The position numbers were made by a program, and so were the translations under genes. From CAVUAF01 sp963739375 (GTDB lineage: Bacteria > Acidobacteriota > Terriglobia > Terriglobales > Acidobacteriaceae), in NCBI GenBank assembly GCA_963739375.1, contig CAVUAF010000020.1, positions 289,762-353,761 on the forward strand: DNA of 64,000 bases. Direction: 5' to 3'. This document shows positions 35,277 to 44,947 of the stretch, in pieces. How positions within the stretch are numbered: position 1 is the first letter of the stretch; every line of letters begins with the position of its first letter. The notes under the pieces were generated by a model that worked only from the letters and a program-made list of their open reading frames with translations, had not been told where the DNA came from and made no database searches.

Positions 35277-38195
35277 CTACTGAATGTCGAACTGCTCCTG
35301 GTGGAGCATGGCGTCGCTCTTGACGATGATGTTGCGCCCGGTGAGCTCTTCCATCTCTTGAATCCAGCGGCCGCCGTTGGCCTTGAGGGCCTTGGCCACT
35401 TCCGGGTGGACGCGCAGCATGACGTCGGGATGATCGAAGTGGCGCGCCATCTTGCGCATCTCCACCCAGATTTCGTTGGTCAAGGTGGTGGCCGACTTGG
35501 TGAAGCCGGTGCCGGTGCAATAGGGGCAGGGGGTGCCGAGGGTGCGCTCCAGCGACTGCTTGACGCGCTTGCGGGTGAGGGCCACCAGGCCGAAATCGTT
35601 GAACTGGAGCGTTTTGGAGGGGGCGCGATCGTTTTTGAGCGCTTCTTCCAGCGCCTGCATGACCTTTTGCCGGTTGCGGCGCTCGTCCATGTCGATGAAG
35701 TCAATGATGATGATGCCGCCGAGGTCGCGCAGGCGGATCTGGCGCACGATCTCGCGGATGGCATCGACGTTGGTCTTGACGATGGTGTCTTCCAGGCGCT
35801 GCGTCTTGCCGACGTACTTGCCGGTGTTGACGTCAATGGCCACCAGCGCCTCGGTCTGGTTGATGACGATGTAGCCGCCGGACTTGAGCCACACCTTCGA
35901 CTTGAGCGCCTTGTTGATCTCTTCCTGGATGTTGAACTGCTCGAAGAGGGGGGTCTGCTTGGTGTAGAGCTTGACGCGCTTCACCAGGGCGGGCTGGAAG
36001 CGATTGACGAAGCGGATGAGGCGCTCGTAGTCGCTCTCGGTGTCGACCCAGATGGCGGTGAAGTTCTCGTTGACCTGGTCGCGGAGGATGCGCTCCACCA
36101 GGCTGAGGTCGTGGTAGATGAGGGCCGGCGGCTTGGAGGTCTCGCTGCGCTGCTTGATTTCGTGCCACAGGTGCTTGAGGAAGCGGATGTCGGCGCGCAA
36201 CTCCTCTTCCGGAGCGCGGTCGGCGGCGGTGCGCACGATGAAGCCGCCGTGGCCGTCTTCGCGCTCGCTAGTCACAATGCGCTTCAGCCGCTGGCGCTCC
36301 TCCTCGGAGGAAATCTTGCGCGACACGCCGATATGGTTCACGGTCGGCATGTAGACGAGGAAGCGGCCGGGCAGCGCGATGTGGCTGGTGATGCGCGCGC
36401 CCTTCTTGCCGATGGGCTCCTTGGCGATCTGCACCAGGATTTCCTGGCCTTCCTTGAGCAGCTCGGAGATCATCTGGGTGCGCGGCGGCTCGCGGCGGAT
36501 GCCACGGCGGCCGCGGCCGCTGCGCAGGCGCCGGCGGTCGAACTGCGGCCGCGGGGTGCGCTGAAAACCGGCGGTATCGGCGGGAGCGCGCATCTCGGCG
36601 CGGCCGGCGTCTTCCAGCTCCCGCTCGGCGAGTTCCTGCGCCTCGTCGGCTTCATCGAACTCTTCTTCGCCTTCTTCGCCTTCCTCGCCTTGGTCGGCGG
36701 CGTCGCCGGCCTCGGCGTGTGGCTCGACGGCGGACGCGGCGGGGAATTCAGCGTCCGCGCCGGTGTCGGCATGGTGCTCGGCGGCATGGTGCTCGGCGGC
36801 GTGGTCCTCGGGAGCGGCCGGCGTGGCCGCACCGGCGGCGCGTTCCAGCGTCTCCTCTTCGAGTTCTTCGAAAGCGATGTCGTCGGGCTCGGTGGGAGGC
36901 GCCGCGAGCTCGGCCTCTTCCTCGTCAATCACTTCTTCCTCGACGTGCCCGGCGCCGGGCGCGAAGGCGGCGCCGCCCGGGGCGTCGTGCTCGCCCGCTT
37001 CCAGCGGCGGAATTTCGACGGAGGCCGGCGGCGGCGCGGCGCTCTCCTCGGCCGCCAATGCATGGCGGATTTCGTCCGGCTCCGGCTCGGCCTCGGAAGC
37101 GGCCTGGCCGCCGCCAAAGACCGCCGCGACATTCATCTGCTCGAAGCGCCGCTGGTCGGCCCGGGCATCGGCGAGGGGGGCGTGGGGAGTCTCTTCGGGG
37201 TCGCGCGTGTCGCCGAAGAATTCAGGACCGGGGCCGGGCTGGAACTCCGGCGCGGGCGCGACGACTTCAGCCGCGGCAGCCGTCACGTTGAGATCGTCGT
37301 CGGCCGCGGGCGGCGCTGCGGCCAGGGCCTCCGGCACCACTTCCGGCGGCGGCGCCGGGGGCTCGGGTGCGCGTTCGGCGCGCGGCCGGGGCTGGGCAGG
37401 CGCCGCGGACTGCAAATGCTGATACTTCGAGATGGACTCGCCGGGCAGGATGATGGGCTGGTAGCCGGGGGGCGGGCCGTAGTCTTGGCGCGCGCGGGGG
37501 GCGCGGGTCTCGCGGGTTTCGCGGGGGGCGCGGGTTTCGCGGGGCTCGCGGGTCTCGCGGGGCTGGGGTTCACGGGGCTCGCGGGTTTCGCGGGGCTCGC
37601 TTACTTCGCGCGGCTCGGGCTCGCGGCCCTCGTGGGAGAATTTGGCTTCCGGGAAGCCGCGGCCGCCGCGGCGGCTGCGGCCACGACGTCGCCTTCCGCG
37701 CCAGCGCCGCGCGCCCTCTTCGCCGCCGGCGTCGCCGGCGGCGGGAGCTTCGCCCGCCGCCCCGGCTTCGTCCTCTTCGTCGAGATCGTCGGCGCCGCCT
37801 TCAAACACGATGGGGACGGGTGCGGGCGGCGGTGCGATCAGGTGCGGCTGCACTTCCTCGCCCTGCCCTCGCGGCGCCGGCTGCGCACGCTCAAAGCTGC
37901 GCTCCGGCGCCCGCGGTTCGCGCGGGGCCGGGAGGCTGACCGGCTCGATTTCTTCCTGTTCGTCCTGCTCTTCCAGGAAATCGGTGACGTAGAGGAAGGC
38001 GTCGCGCTCCAACCCAACGTCGACGAATGCCGACTGCATGCCGGGAAGCACGCGGGTGACACGGCCTTTGTAGATGGAGCCGGCGAGGGTGTACTCGTTC
38101 TCGCGCTCGTAGTGAAGCTCCACCAGCAGATCGTCCTCGACCACCGCAACCTTGGTTTCATGCGGGGTGGACGAGATAAACAGTTCCTTGTTCAT
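35277..38195 (-). CDS. rng: Ribonuclease E/G with a 495-residue disordered insert in its S1 region
   Basis: Endonuclease for rRNA maturation and mRNA decay. 972 residues, twice the RNase G length. The S1 domain begins normally (IYKGRVTRVLPGMQSAFVDV, residues 41-60) and resumes at about 575 (MISELLKEGQEILVQIAKEP). Between them lies a low-complexity stretch: an early Arg-rich block (WRGRRRRGRSRRGGRG), many EPRETREP-like repeats, then acidic Ala/Pro/Glu sequence and a second basic block (RRRLRSGRGRRGIRRE) before the S1 resumes. The catalytic domain is intact: Asp788 (AIDVN) and Asp832 (IIDFIDMD) correspond to E. coli RNase E D303 and D346, and CPYC near 890 is the Zn-link. No C-terminal scaffold follows, so the insert may take over that role. 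Confidence 0.93.
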   Translation of the reverse strand: MNKELFISSTPHETKVAVVEDDLLVELHYERENEYTLAGSIYKGRVTRVLPGMQSAFVDVGLERDAFLYVTDFLEEQDEQEEIEPVSLPAPREPRAPERSFERAQPAPRGQGEEVQPHLIAPPPAPVPIVFEGGADDLDEEDEAGAAGEAPAAGDAGGEEGARRWRGRRRRGRSRRGGRGFPEAKFSHEGREPEPREVSEPRETREPREPQPRETREPRETRAPRETRETRAPRARQDYGPPPGYQPIILPGESISKYQHLQSAAPAQPRPRAERAPEPPAPPPEVVPEALAAAPPAADDDLNVTAAAAEVVAPAPEFQPGPGPEFFGDTRDPEETPHAPLADARADQRRFEQMNVAAVFGGGQAASEAEPEPDEIRHALAAEESAAPPPASVEIPPLEAGEHDAPGGAAFAPGAGHVEEEVIDEEEAELAAPPTEPDDIAFEELEEETLERAAGAATPAAPEDHAAEHHAAEHHADTGADAEFPAASAVEPHAEAGDAADQGEEGEEGEEEFDEADEAQELAERELEDAGRAEMRAPADTAGFQRTPRPQFDRRRLRSGRGRRGIRREPPRTQMISELLKEGQEILVQIAKEPIGKKGARITSHIALPGRFLVYMPTVNHIGVSRKISSEEERQRLKRIVTSEREDGHGGFIVRTAADRAPEEELRADIRFLKHLWHEIKQRSETSKPPALIYHDLSLVERILRDQVNENFTAIWVDTESDYERLIRFVNRFQPALVKRVKLYTKQTPLFEQFNIQEEINKALKSKVWLKSGGYIVINQTEALVAIDVNTGKYVGKTQRLEDTIVKTNVDAIREIVRQIRLRDLGGIIIIDFIDMDERRNRQKVMQALEEALKNDRAPSKTLQFNDFGLVALTRKRVKQSLERTLGTPCPYCTGTGFTKSATTLTNEIWVEMRKMARHFDHPDVMLRVHPEVAKALKANGGRWIQEMEELTGRNIIVKSDAMLHQEQFDIQ

Positions 38196-38612
38196 TGCCT
38201 CTCCGGGCGCGCTCCTTCAGGAGCGGCGCATTACCGGCAGGGAGAGGACGCAGACGAGGAAGGACTGGGCGGAGGAGGCAACACCAAAGGCAAACGGCAG
38301 CCCGCGTAGGGGACCGCGCAACAGTTTCCTTTGACGTTCTTCGAAATCTTTGCACCCACCGCGCGCAGGGTTTGTGACCGCACTGCCGAAGGCCGCCGCA
38401 CCACGAGTGCGGAACCGGTTCCGGCGGGGCCGTTACCCGCCCTGCCACGCTCTCTTCCCGCGCCTGAGGCGCCGGGAAGCGCGAAATCTCAATCCTGTCG
38501 TCCGGCCATTCCGGGCCGGTTTGGCCCCTGTGGGGCCGGTAAAACACAAACTTCTCTGCCGCGCCCTCCGCGCGGCCCGCAGCAAACCTGCGGGTGTACT
38601 CCGGCAACGGCG
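38196..38612. other. 417-base spacer between rodA and the RNase gene
   Basis: No supported protein or RNA gene. On the minus strand, downstream of the rodA stop, there is a hairpin GGCCCC-ACA-GGGGCC (38523-38537) with a larger GC-rich fold around it (38502-38542), possibly the rodA terminator. The rest presumably holds the RNase promoter, which I could not identify. Confidence 0.5.
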
Positions 38613-39710
38613 TCAGTTCACGAAACGGCGCATGCGGATATTGTTGACGATACCCAGCGCCAGGAACATGGACAGCACCGACGAGCCGCCATAACTCATC
38701 AGCGGCAGCGGGATCCCGGTGACCGGCATAAAACCGACCACCATGCCGACGTTGATTGTGATGTGGAAAAGCAAGACCGCTACCACACCCATCACCACGA
38801 ACGTGCCGGCGCGGTTAGGCGCCGTCTGTGCGTTGTGGATCAACCGCATCAGCACCAGAAAGTATAGCAGCAGGAGGGTGACCGCGCCCACAAATCCGCG
38901 TTCCTCGCTGAAGGCGGCGAAAATGAAGTCGTTGTGGGGCTCGGGGATGAACGATCCCTGGGTCTGGGTGCCCTTGGTGAAGCCCCGCCCGAGGAGGCCG
39001 CCGGAACCGACGGCGATGAGCGACTGCTGCACCTGGTAGCCGGTGCCCTGGGAATCGGCTTCCGGGTGCAGGAAGCTGGTGAGGCGGTCGCGCTGATACG
39101 GCTTCATGTGCTTCCAGCCAAAGGGGGCGACCAGGGCCACGGCCAGAAGAATGACGAGGGCGTGCCGGGCGCGCATCCCGCCCAGGAACAGGGCCATGAA
39201 GGCGACGGGGACATAGGTGAGGGCGGTGCCCAGGTCGGGCTGCGCCAGCACCATGAGGAAGGGGAGGCCGGCGATCAGGCCTACCTTCACCACGTCGCCC
39301 GGGGTCGCCTCGCCGTGGCGTGACTCCTGGAAATACTTGGCCAGGGCGAGAATCAGGATGAGCTTGACCCACTCCGAGGGCTGGAAGTGCGTGGTGCCGC
39401 TGATGCGAATCCAGCGCCGCGCCCCCAGGTACTTTTCGCCCACCACAAACACCGCCAGGAGCATGCCGATGGAAACCAGGTACAGCCAGTGAACCTGGTC
39501 GAGCAGCACCTCGTAGTTGACGAGGCTGGCCAGGAACATCAGCGCCACCCCGAACAGCACCCAGTAAATCTGGCTGAGGTGGAGATGCCGGCTGGCGAAC
39601 CTGGTGCTGAAGGTGGCGCTGTAGATTTCCACCACGCCAAGGACGCAGATGAGCATCACCAGCAGGAACAGGAACCAGTCGAAATCGCGGAAGCGTATGT
39701 AGCGAGCCAT
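38613..39710 (-). CDS. rodA: Rod-shape-determining peptidoglycan polymerase RodA
   Basis: SEDS-family glycosyltransferase that polymerises lipid II during cell elongation, partner of PBP2. 365 residues with ten hydrophobic segments. Signatures: GARRWIRISGTTHFQPSEW, AQPDLGTALTYVPVAF (catalytic Asp in the family), HPEADSQGTGYQVQQSLIA, GSFIPEPHNDFIFAAFSEE, NVGMVVGFMPVTGIPLPLMS and YGGSS. Directly downstream of mrdA, with the heptamer array in between. Confidence 0.95.
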   Translation of the reverse strand: MARYIRFRDFDWFLFLLVMLICVLGVVEIYSATFSTRFASRHLHLSQIYWVLFGVALMFLASLVNYEVLLDQVHWLYLVSIGMLLAVFVVGEKYLGARRWIRISGTTHFQPSEWVKLILILALAKYFQESRHGEATPGDVVKVGLIAGLPFLMVLAQPDLGTALTYVPVAFMALFLGGMRARHALVILLAVALVAPFGWKHMKPYQRDRLTSFLHPEADSQGTGYQVQQSLIAVGSGGLLGRGFTKGTQTQGSFIPEPHNDFIFAAFSEERGFVGAVTLLLLYFLVLMRLIHNAQTAPNRAGTFVVMGVVAVLLFHITINVGMVVGFMPVTGIPLPLMSYGGSSVLSMFLALGIVNNIRMRRFVN

Positions 39711-39718
39711 TGAAAAAC

Positions 39719-39831
39719 AGTTTCTAGTTTCTAGTTTCGAGTTTCGAGTTTCTAGTTTCGAGCTTCTGGCTTCTGGCTGCTGGCTTGTAGCTTGTAGCTT
39801 GTAGCTTGCAGCTTGTAGCTTCTTTTGATGT
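39719..39831. repeat. Long heptamer array overlapping the end of mrdA
   Basis: About 15 units whose sequence drifts along the array, from AGTTTCT/AGTTTCG through AGCTTCT/GGCTTCT to AGCTTGT, always with a 7-nt period. The mrdA stop codon (39752-39754) lies within it. Confidence 0.85.
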
Positions 39832-41862
39832 CGAGCGCGGCGCTGGGCTTGGGCGCGGGCTTGGCCTCATTCGGCTTGGGAGCCGCCGGGGCGAAAGCCC
39901 CGCTTTTTTGTGCGGGCGGGTTCGCAGGGCTCAAGCCCTGCGCTTCCACCGGCACCGAGCTGCGCTCGGCGTGCCCGGCCGGGGCGGCGGCGGGCGGCAC
40001 GAGGGTCACACCCGGCGGCGCGCCCGGCGGCAGCTCGGCTGACTTCTGCAGGCGCGTCGCCTCCTGCACGCGTTTCTTGTCCACGAAGGCCTTGATGACC
40101 TGCGCCGCCATGCGGCCGGCAAACTGGCCGTGCTCGCCGCCTTCGAAGAGCACTCCCACCACCACGTCGGGATTGCGCCGCGGGGTGAAGCCGACGAACC
40201 ACGAGTTGTCGTTGAACTGACGCCCCTGGAGCAGCTTGCGCGCTTCCTTGCTGACCACCTGCGCGCTGCCGGTCTTGCCGGCGAAGTCGATTCCCGGCAG
40301 GGCCGCGCTGGGCGCGGTGCCGACGGGCGTGGGGACCTGCGACAGGGCGTCGGTGACGCGCTCCAGTTCTGGGGATCGATGGGCACCTGGGTGGAAGCGG
40401 GATAAGTGGCGGCGACGCGCTCCAGTTGCGGCGGGGGCACCTCGTCGTCAAAAACCAGGTGCGGGCGGCGCAGCATACCGCCCATGGCAATGCCGCCGAT
40501 GGCGCGCATCAACTGCACCGGGGTGACCGCCAGGGCGCCCTGGCCGATGCCGACGGAGATAGTCTCGCCCGCATACCACTTCTGCTTGAAGTTCCTGATC
40601 TTCCACTCTTCGCTCGGCATCACGCCGCTGACTTCACCGGGAAGATCGATGCCGGTCTTCTTGCCGATGCCGAAGGCGGAGGCGTAGCGGGCGATGCGCC
40701 CGATGCCCAGGCGTTCCGCCAGAGTGTAGAAGAAGACGTCGCAGGACTGGTAGATGCCGCGGGTCAGCTCGACGGCGCCGTGGCCGGACTTCAGGTGGCA
40801 GGCGAAGCGGCGGCCGTAGAAGACGGCGCCGCCGTTGCAGAACACGTGCATGTCCTGCGCGATTCCCTCCTGCAGTCCCGCCACCGCCTCGATGACCTTG
40901 AAGGTGGAACCGGGGGCCAATTGCGCCTGGATGGCCTTGTTCATCAGCGGATGCTCGTCATCGTTGACCAGGCGCGTCCATTCCTGGCGGGAGATGCGGA
41001 CGGCGAAGGCGTTGGGGTCGAAGGTGGGGCGGGAGACCAGGGCCAGGATCTCGCCGCTGTGCGGGTCCATGGCGACGATGGCGCCGTTGCGGTCGCCGAG
41101 CGCCTGCTCGGCGGCGATTTGCAGGTCGAGATCGATGGTCAGCTTGAGCTGCTTGCCGGGAACGGCTTGGGTCTCGCTCAGGCGCTCCATCTCCTTGCCC
41201 TTGCTGTTGACCACCACGCGGCGCTCGCCGTCTTTGCCCATCAGCACGTCGTTGTACTGCTGCTCGACGCCCGACTGCCCCACGATCATGCCCGGCTCGT
41301 AGAGCTCGAAGCGCGGGTTGTTGAGCATGTCTTCGCTGACCTCGCCGACGTAGCCGATGACGTGCGCCAGAAAGCCGTTCCGCGGGTACAGCCGGCGGTG
41401 CACCATGATGGTTTCCAGCTCGGGGAGTTCGATTTTGTGGGCTTCGATGAAGGCCAGCTCGTCGGGGGTGATGTCGTCCTTGAGCACGATGGGCTGGTAG
41501 CCGGGGGCGGAGGCGGCGCGGCGCAAGCGCTCGCGGATGTCGGCGGCGGGCATGTTGAGGCCGGTGGCAATGGTGTCGAGGTCGGCGTCGAGCAGCTTCC
41601 CCTGGTCGCGCAGCAGCAGCACGGAAAACGAGGGGTAGTTGTCGACCAGGATGCGGCCTTCGCGGTCGAGGATTTTGCCGCGCGGGGCGAGAATAGGAAC
41701 CGTGCGGACACGGTTCTTTTCGGCCATCACTTCGTAGCGGTCGTTGCCTACCACCTGGAGGCGCCACAGCCCGTAGGCCAGCACCAGGAAGATGGCCAGG
41801 ATGGCGTACTGGACCACCGTCAACTTGAACGGCGGGACTTTTTCGTCACGACCTGACTGCAT
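39752..41862 (-). CDS. mrdA: Penicillin-binding protein 2 (elongation transpeptidase; one frameshift)
   Basis: Cross-links peptidoglycan in the elongasome with RodA. Cytosolic tail and membrane helix (about 12-35; VVQYAILAIFLVLAYGLWRL), pedestal domain (RTVPILAPRGKILDREGRIL) and transpeptidase domain with the active Ser in APGSTFKV, SCD (YQSCDVFF) as SxN and GKTGSAQ as KTG. One base is missing near 40372, between VPID and the KTG segment; restoring it gives about 703 residues. The last 22 residues or so (SYKLQATSYKLQASSQKPEA) are translated heptamer array. ATG 41862 was preferred; a GTG eight codons upstream is possible. mreC/mreD are not adjacent. Confidence 0.92.
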
Positions 41863-41998
41863 GGCGTTTCGCCGGCACGCACCCACGCGCGCGTGATGGG
41901 AATCAGAACGGCTGGCCGGTGCGGCTTATTCTAACGCCGTTCCGGGGGTTGAACGAAGAGTAAATAGCGGGCGGAGGCAGTAGCACGTTGGCTTCTGG

Positions 41999-43195
41999 TC
42001 ACGCCGCGCCCAGGGCGACGAAACGGGCGAAGACCTCGTTGGAGAGCAGGCGGCCGCGCGGCGTGAGCCGCAGGACGCCGTCGGCGAGCGTGGCCAGCTC
42101 GTCGCGCACGATCTCGGCCATCACCTCGCGCAACCCGGCCAGTGGCGCGGCGCCGAATTCCGCTTCCACGTCGGCGAGGCGCACGCCGCGCGTGAGCCGC
42201 AGGCCGAGAAAGAAGCGCTCTTCCAGGGCCGCGGTCGGGGAGATGACCTCGCTCGCCGGGAAGGCGTCGCGGCGCAGGAATTCTTCGAGCGAGTCCGGCT
42301 GCGCGAAGCGGACTGCGTTCGCGCCGGCGCGCCGCAGGTCGGCGTCCGGCGGCAGCATGGAGTGCGCGTCCACGCCGAAACCGAGGTAAGGCTGGCGCGT
42401 CCAGTACTTCAGGTTGTGCCGCGATTCGCTGCCCGGCCGCGCGAAGTTCGAGATTTCGTATTGCGCCACACCCGCCGCCGCGAGGCGCGCGCAGGCCAGC
42501 TCGTAGAGTTCGGCGGTGGTCTCCTCGTCAGGGACAAAGTGGGCGTGGTAGCGGGTGCCCCCGGCCAGCAACTCGGTGCCGAGGCGCGAGTCGGCGTCGA
42601 CTTCGAGCATGTAGACGCTGACGTGCGGCACGCCGAGGGCGAGCACATCGTCGAGCGAGCGGCGCCACGAATCGCGCGTCTGGTGCGGCAAGCCGGCGAT
42701 GAGGTCGATGTTGATGTCGGCGATGCCGGCGGCCCGCAGGCGTGCGACCTCTTCCAGCACGACCGCGCGAGTGTGCAGGCGGCCGACCGCGCGCGCTTCT
42801 TCGTCGGCGAACGACTGCACCCCGAGGCTGACGCGATTCACGCCGCAGCGCAGGAGAAGATCAATGGTGGACGGAGCGAGCGTGCCGGGGGCGCATTCGA
42901 CGGTGACTTCCGCTGCGGGCGCGATGCGAAACGCTTCCCGGGCGCCGGCGAAGAGGCGCTCCAGTTGCGCCGCGGCCAGCACCGTCGGAGTGCCGCCGCC
43001 GAGGTAGAGGGTGTCGACGTCGCGCACGAACGACGCCCGCGCCGCCGCCGCGATTGCTTCGGCGCGCGCCATGTCGGCGCACACGCGCGCCACGTACTCG
43101 TCATACTTCGCCGCCGCAAAGACATCCGAGGCGAAGTTGCAGTAGCTGCACTTGGTGCGGCAAAACGGCACCGAGATGTAGAGGCCGAGGGGCAT
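41999..43195 (-). CDS. hemW: Heme chaperone/radical SAM protein HemW
   Basis: 398 residues. Radical SAM cluster motif CRTKCSYCNF, then LYLGGGTPTVL, VTVECAPGTL, VNRVSLGVQSF, IDLIAGLPHQT, PHVSVYMLEV and YEISNFARPG with HNLKYW, all HemW signatures. The C-terminal HemW domain (GLRLTRGV, RLLSNEVFARFV) is present. HemW delivers heme to target proteins and is often misnamed as coproporphyrinogen III oxidase; the extra Cys pattern of HemN is absent. ATG 43195 is preferred over the TTG six bases earlier. Confidence 0.93.
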   Translation of the reverse strand: MPLGLYISVPFCRTKCSYCNFASDVFAAAKYDEYVARVCADMARAEAIAAAARASFVRDVDTLYLGGGTPTVLAAAQLERLFAGAREAFRIAPAAEVTVECAPGTLAPSTIDLLLRCGVNRVSLGVQSFADEEARAVGRLHTRAVVLEEVARLRAAGIADINIDLIAGLPHQTRDSWRRSLDDVLALGVPHVSVYMLEVDADSRLGTELLAGGTRYHAHFVPDEETTAELYELACARLAAAGVAQYEISNFARPGSESRHNLKYWTRQPYLGFGVDAHSMLPPDADLRRAGANAVRFAQPDSLEEFLRRDAFPASEVISPTAALEERFFLGLRLTRGVRLADVEAEFGAAPLAGLREVMAEIVRDELATLADGVLRLTPRGRLLSNEVFARFVALGAA

Positions 43196-43300
43196 GCGCA
43201 ACCGGCGTAACGAAGCGGGTTTCCGGACAATCCATTATATTGGGCGTATCTGCAGCCGCTTACCCGGCTGCATGCAGGCTGACGTCCGGAGGTGGGGAAG

Positions 43301-44947
43301 ATGAGGGATCCGCGCTACGCGCCGTGGGCCGCCGTGTTGCTGCTGGTGGCCGCGTCCGGCGTGCTCGCCCAGGAACATCAGCACGCGTCCGGGGGCGGCG
43401 AAAAGCTGGGCACGGTGAACTTCGCAACGTCGTGCAGCGCCGCGGCCCAGCCGCAGTTCAATCGCGCGGTGGCATTGCTGCATTCCTTCCAGTTCGGGGC
43501 GGCGATCGAGGGCTTCAACGCCACGCTGGCGACCGATGCGTCGTGCGGCATCGCGTCCTGGGGCATCGCCCTGAGTCACTGGGGCAATCCGATGGCGGCC
43601 GGCCTGAAACCGACGGGACAGCTCGAAAAAGGGCGCGACACCGTCGCCCGGGGCCGCGCGACCGGCGCCCGGACGGCCCGCGAGCGCGCTTACCTCGAGG
43701 CCGCGGCGCGCCTCTACCAGGATTTCGAGAAAACCGAGCAGCGCGCGCGTGTGCTCGCCTACGAAAGCGCGATGGCGCAGGTTGCGGCCGCGTATCCGGA
43801 CGACACCGAGGCGCAGATCTTCTATGCGCTGGCGCTCGCGGCTGCCGCCGATCCGGCGGACAAGACCTACGCGCGGCAGCTCAAGGCGGGCGCCATCCTG
43901 GAGAAGATGTTCGCGCAACAGCCCGAGCATCCCGGCTTGGCGCACTACATCATCCACGCCTACGACGTGCCGCCGCTGGCGGGACGCGCCCTGGCCGCGG
44001 CCCGCCGCTACGCGCAGATTGCGCCGTCAGCGCCGCACGCGCTGCACATGCCGTCGCACACTTTCACCCGCGTGGGCTCCTGGCAGGAATCGATCGACAC
44101 CAACATCGCGGCGGCGGCCGCGGCGCGGCGCGAAGGCCAGACCGGCGAAGAACTCCACGCCAGCGACTACCAGGCTTACGCTTACCTGCAAAGCGGGCAG
44201 GACGAGGCGGCGCGGCGGCTGCTGGCGTCGCTGCCAGAGATCGCCGCGCGCCTGGGAGCCCCCGCGGCCGGCAGCGGCGCTGCCTCGGCGCCCGCCGCAT
44301 TCTTCGCGCTGGCGGCGATTCCCGCGCGCTACGCGCTGGAGCGCGGAGCGTGGGCCGACGCGGCGAGGCTGGAGCCGCGTCCCAGCGCGTTTCCCTACAC
44401 CGAGGCGATCACCTGGTTCGCGCGCGGCCTGGGCGCGGCGCACAACGGCGACCCTGCCGGCGCCCGCGCGGCAGCGGCGGCGCTTGCCCAACTGCGCGAC
44501 CGCCTGACGCAGGCGAACGAGACGTACTGGGCGCTCCAGGTCGAAATTCAGCGCCGCGACGTTGCTGCCTGGATGGCGCTGGCCGAGGGCCATAACGAAG
44601 ACGCGCTGCGCGAGATGCGGGCGGCGGCGGAACTCGAGGACAGCACGGAGAAGAGTGCGGTCACCCCCGGACCGATCGCGCCCGCGCGCGAGCTGCTGGG
44701 CGAGATGTTGCTGCAAAGGAGGCAGCCGGCCGAGGCGCGGCGCGAGTTTGAGGCGACGCTCACCAAGGAACCCAACCGCTTCCGCGCGCTCTACGGCGCG
44801 GCGCGGGCGGCGAAGCAGGCCGGCGAGAGCGCCGTGGCGCAGAAGTATTTCGGCGAACTGCTGAGCGTCTGCGCCCGCGGCGACAATCCCGGCCGGCCGG
44901 AACTCGCGGCAGCGCGCCGCGAGCGGCCAGTGGCCGCCGCCCCATGA
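43301..44947 (+). CDS. Secreted tetratricopeptide-repeat-like protein
   Basis: 548 residues. Signal peptide (PWAAVLLLVAASGVLAQ), then an all-helical protein: QPQFNRAVALLHSFQFGAAI and ASCGIASWGIALSHW are TPR-like, followed by the family hallmark LAHYIIHAYDVPPLAGRALA and HALHMPSHTFTRVGSWQESI. Further degenerate TPR pairs run to the end. It belongs to a family common in Acidobacteriota and Bacteroidota of unknown role; the His-rich HMPSH and HYIIHAYD motifs hint at metal binding (inference). GGAGG at 43288-43292 supports ATG 43301. Its stop overlaps the fabF start by four bases. Confidence 0.85.
   Translation: MRDPRYAPWAAVLLLVAASGVLAQEHQHASGGGEKLGTVNFATSCSAAAQPQFNRAVALLHSFQFGAAIEGFNATLATDASCGIASWGIALSHWGNPMAAGLKPTGQLEKGRDTVARGRATGARTARERAYLEAAARLYQDFEKTEQRARVLAYESAMAQVAAAYPDDTEAQIFYALALAAAADPADKTYARQLKAGAILEKMFAQQPEHPGLAHYIIHAYDVPPLAGRALAAARRYAQIAPSAPHALHMPSHTFTRVGSWQESIDTNIAAAAAARREGQTGEELHASDYQAYAYLQSGQDEAARRLLASLPEIAARLGAPAAGSGAASAPAAFFALAAIPARYALERGAWADAARLEPRPSAFPYTEAITWFARGLGAAHNGDPAGARAAAAALAQLRDRLTQANETYWALQVEIQRRDVAAWMALAEGHNEDALREMRAAAELEDSTEKSAVTPGPIAPARELLGEMLLQRRQPAEARREFEATLTKEPNRFRALYGAARAAKQAGESAVAQKYFGELLSVCARGDNPGRPELAAARRERPVAAAP

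Noticed and set aside
35271..38309. 1012-codon plus-strand ORF opposite the RNase gene
   Set aside because: Long antisense frame due to GC-rich third positions and low-complexity insert; no protein motif.
38158..38607. 149-codon minus-strand ORF between rodA and the RNase gene
   Set aside because: Overlaps the RNase start, has biased composition and no domain; treated as spacer.
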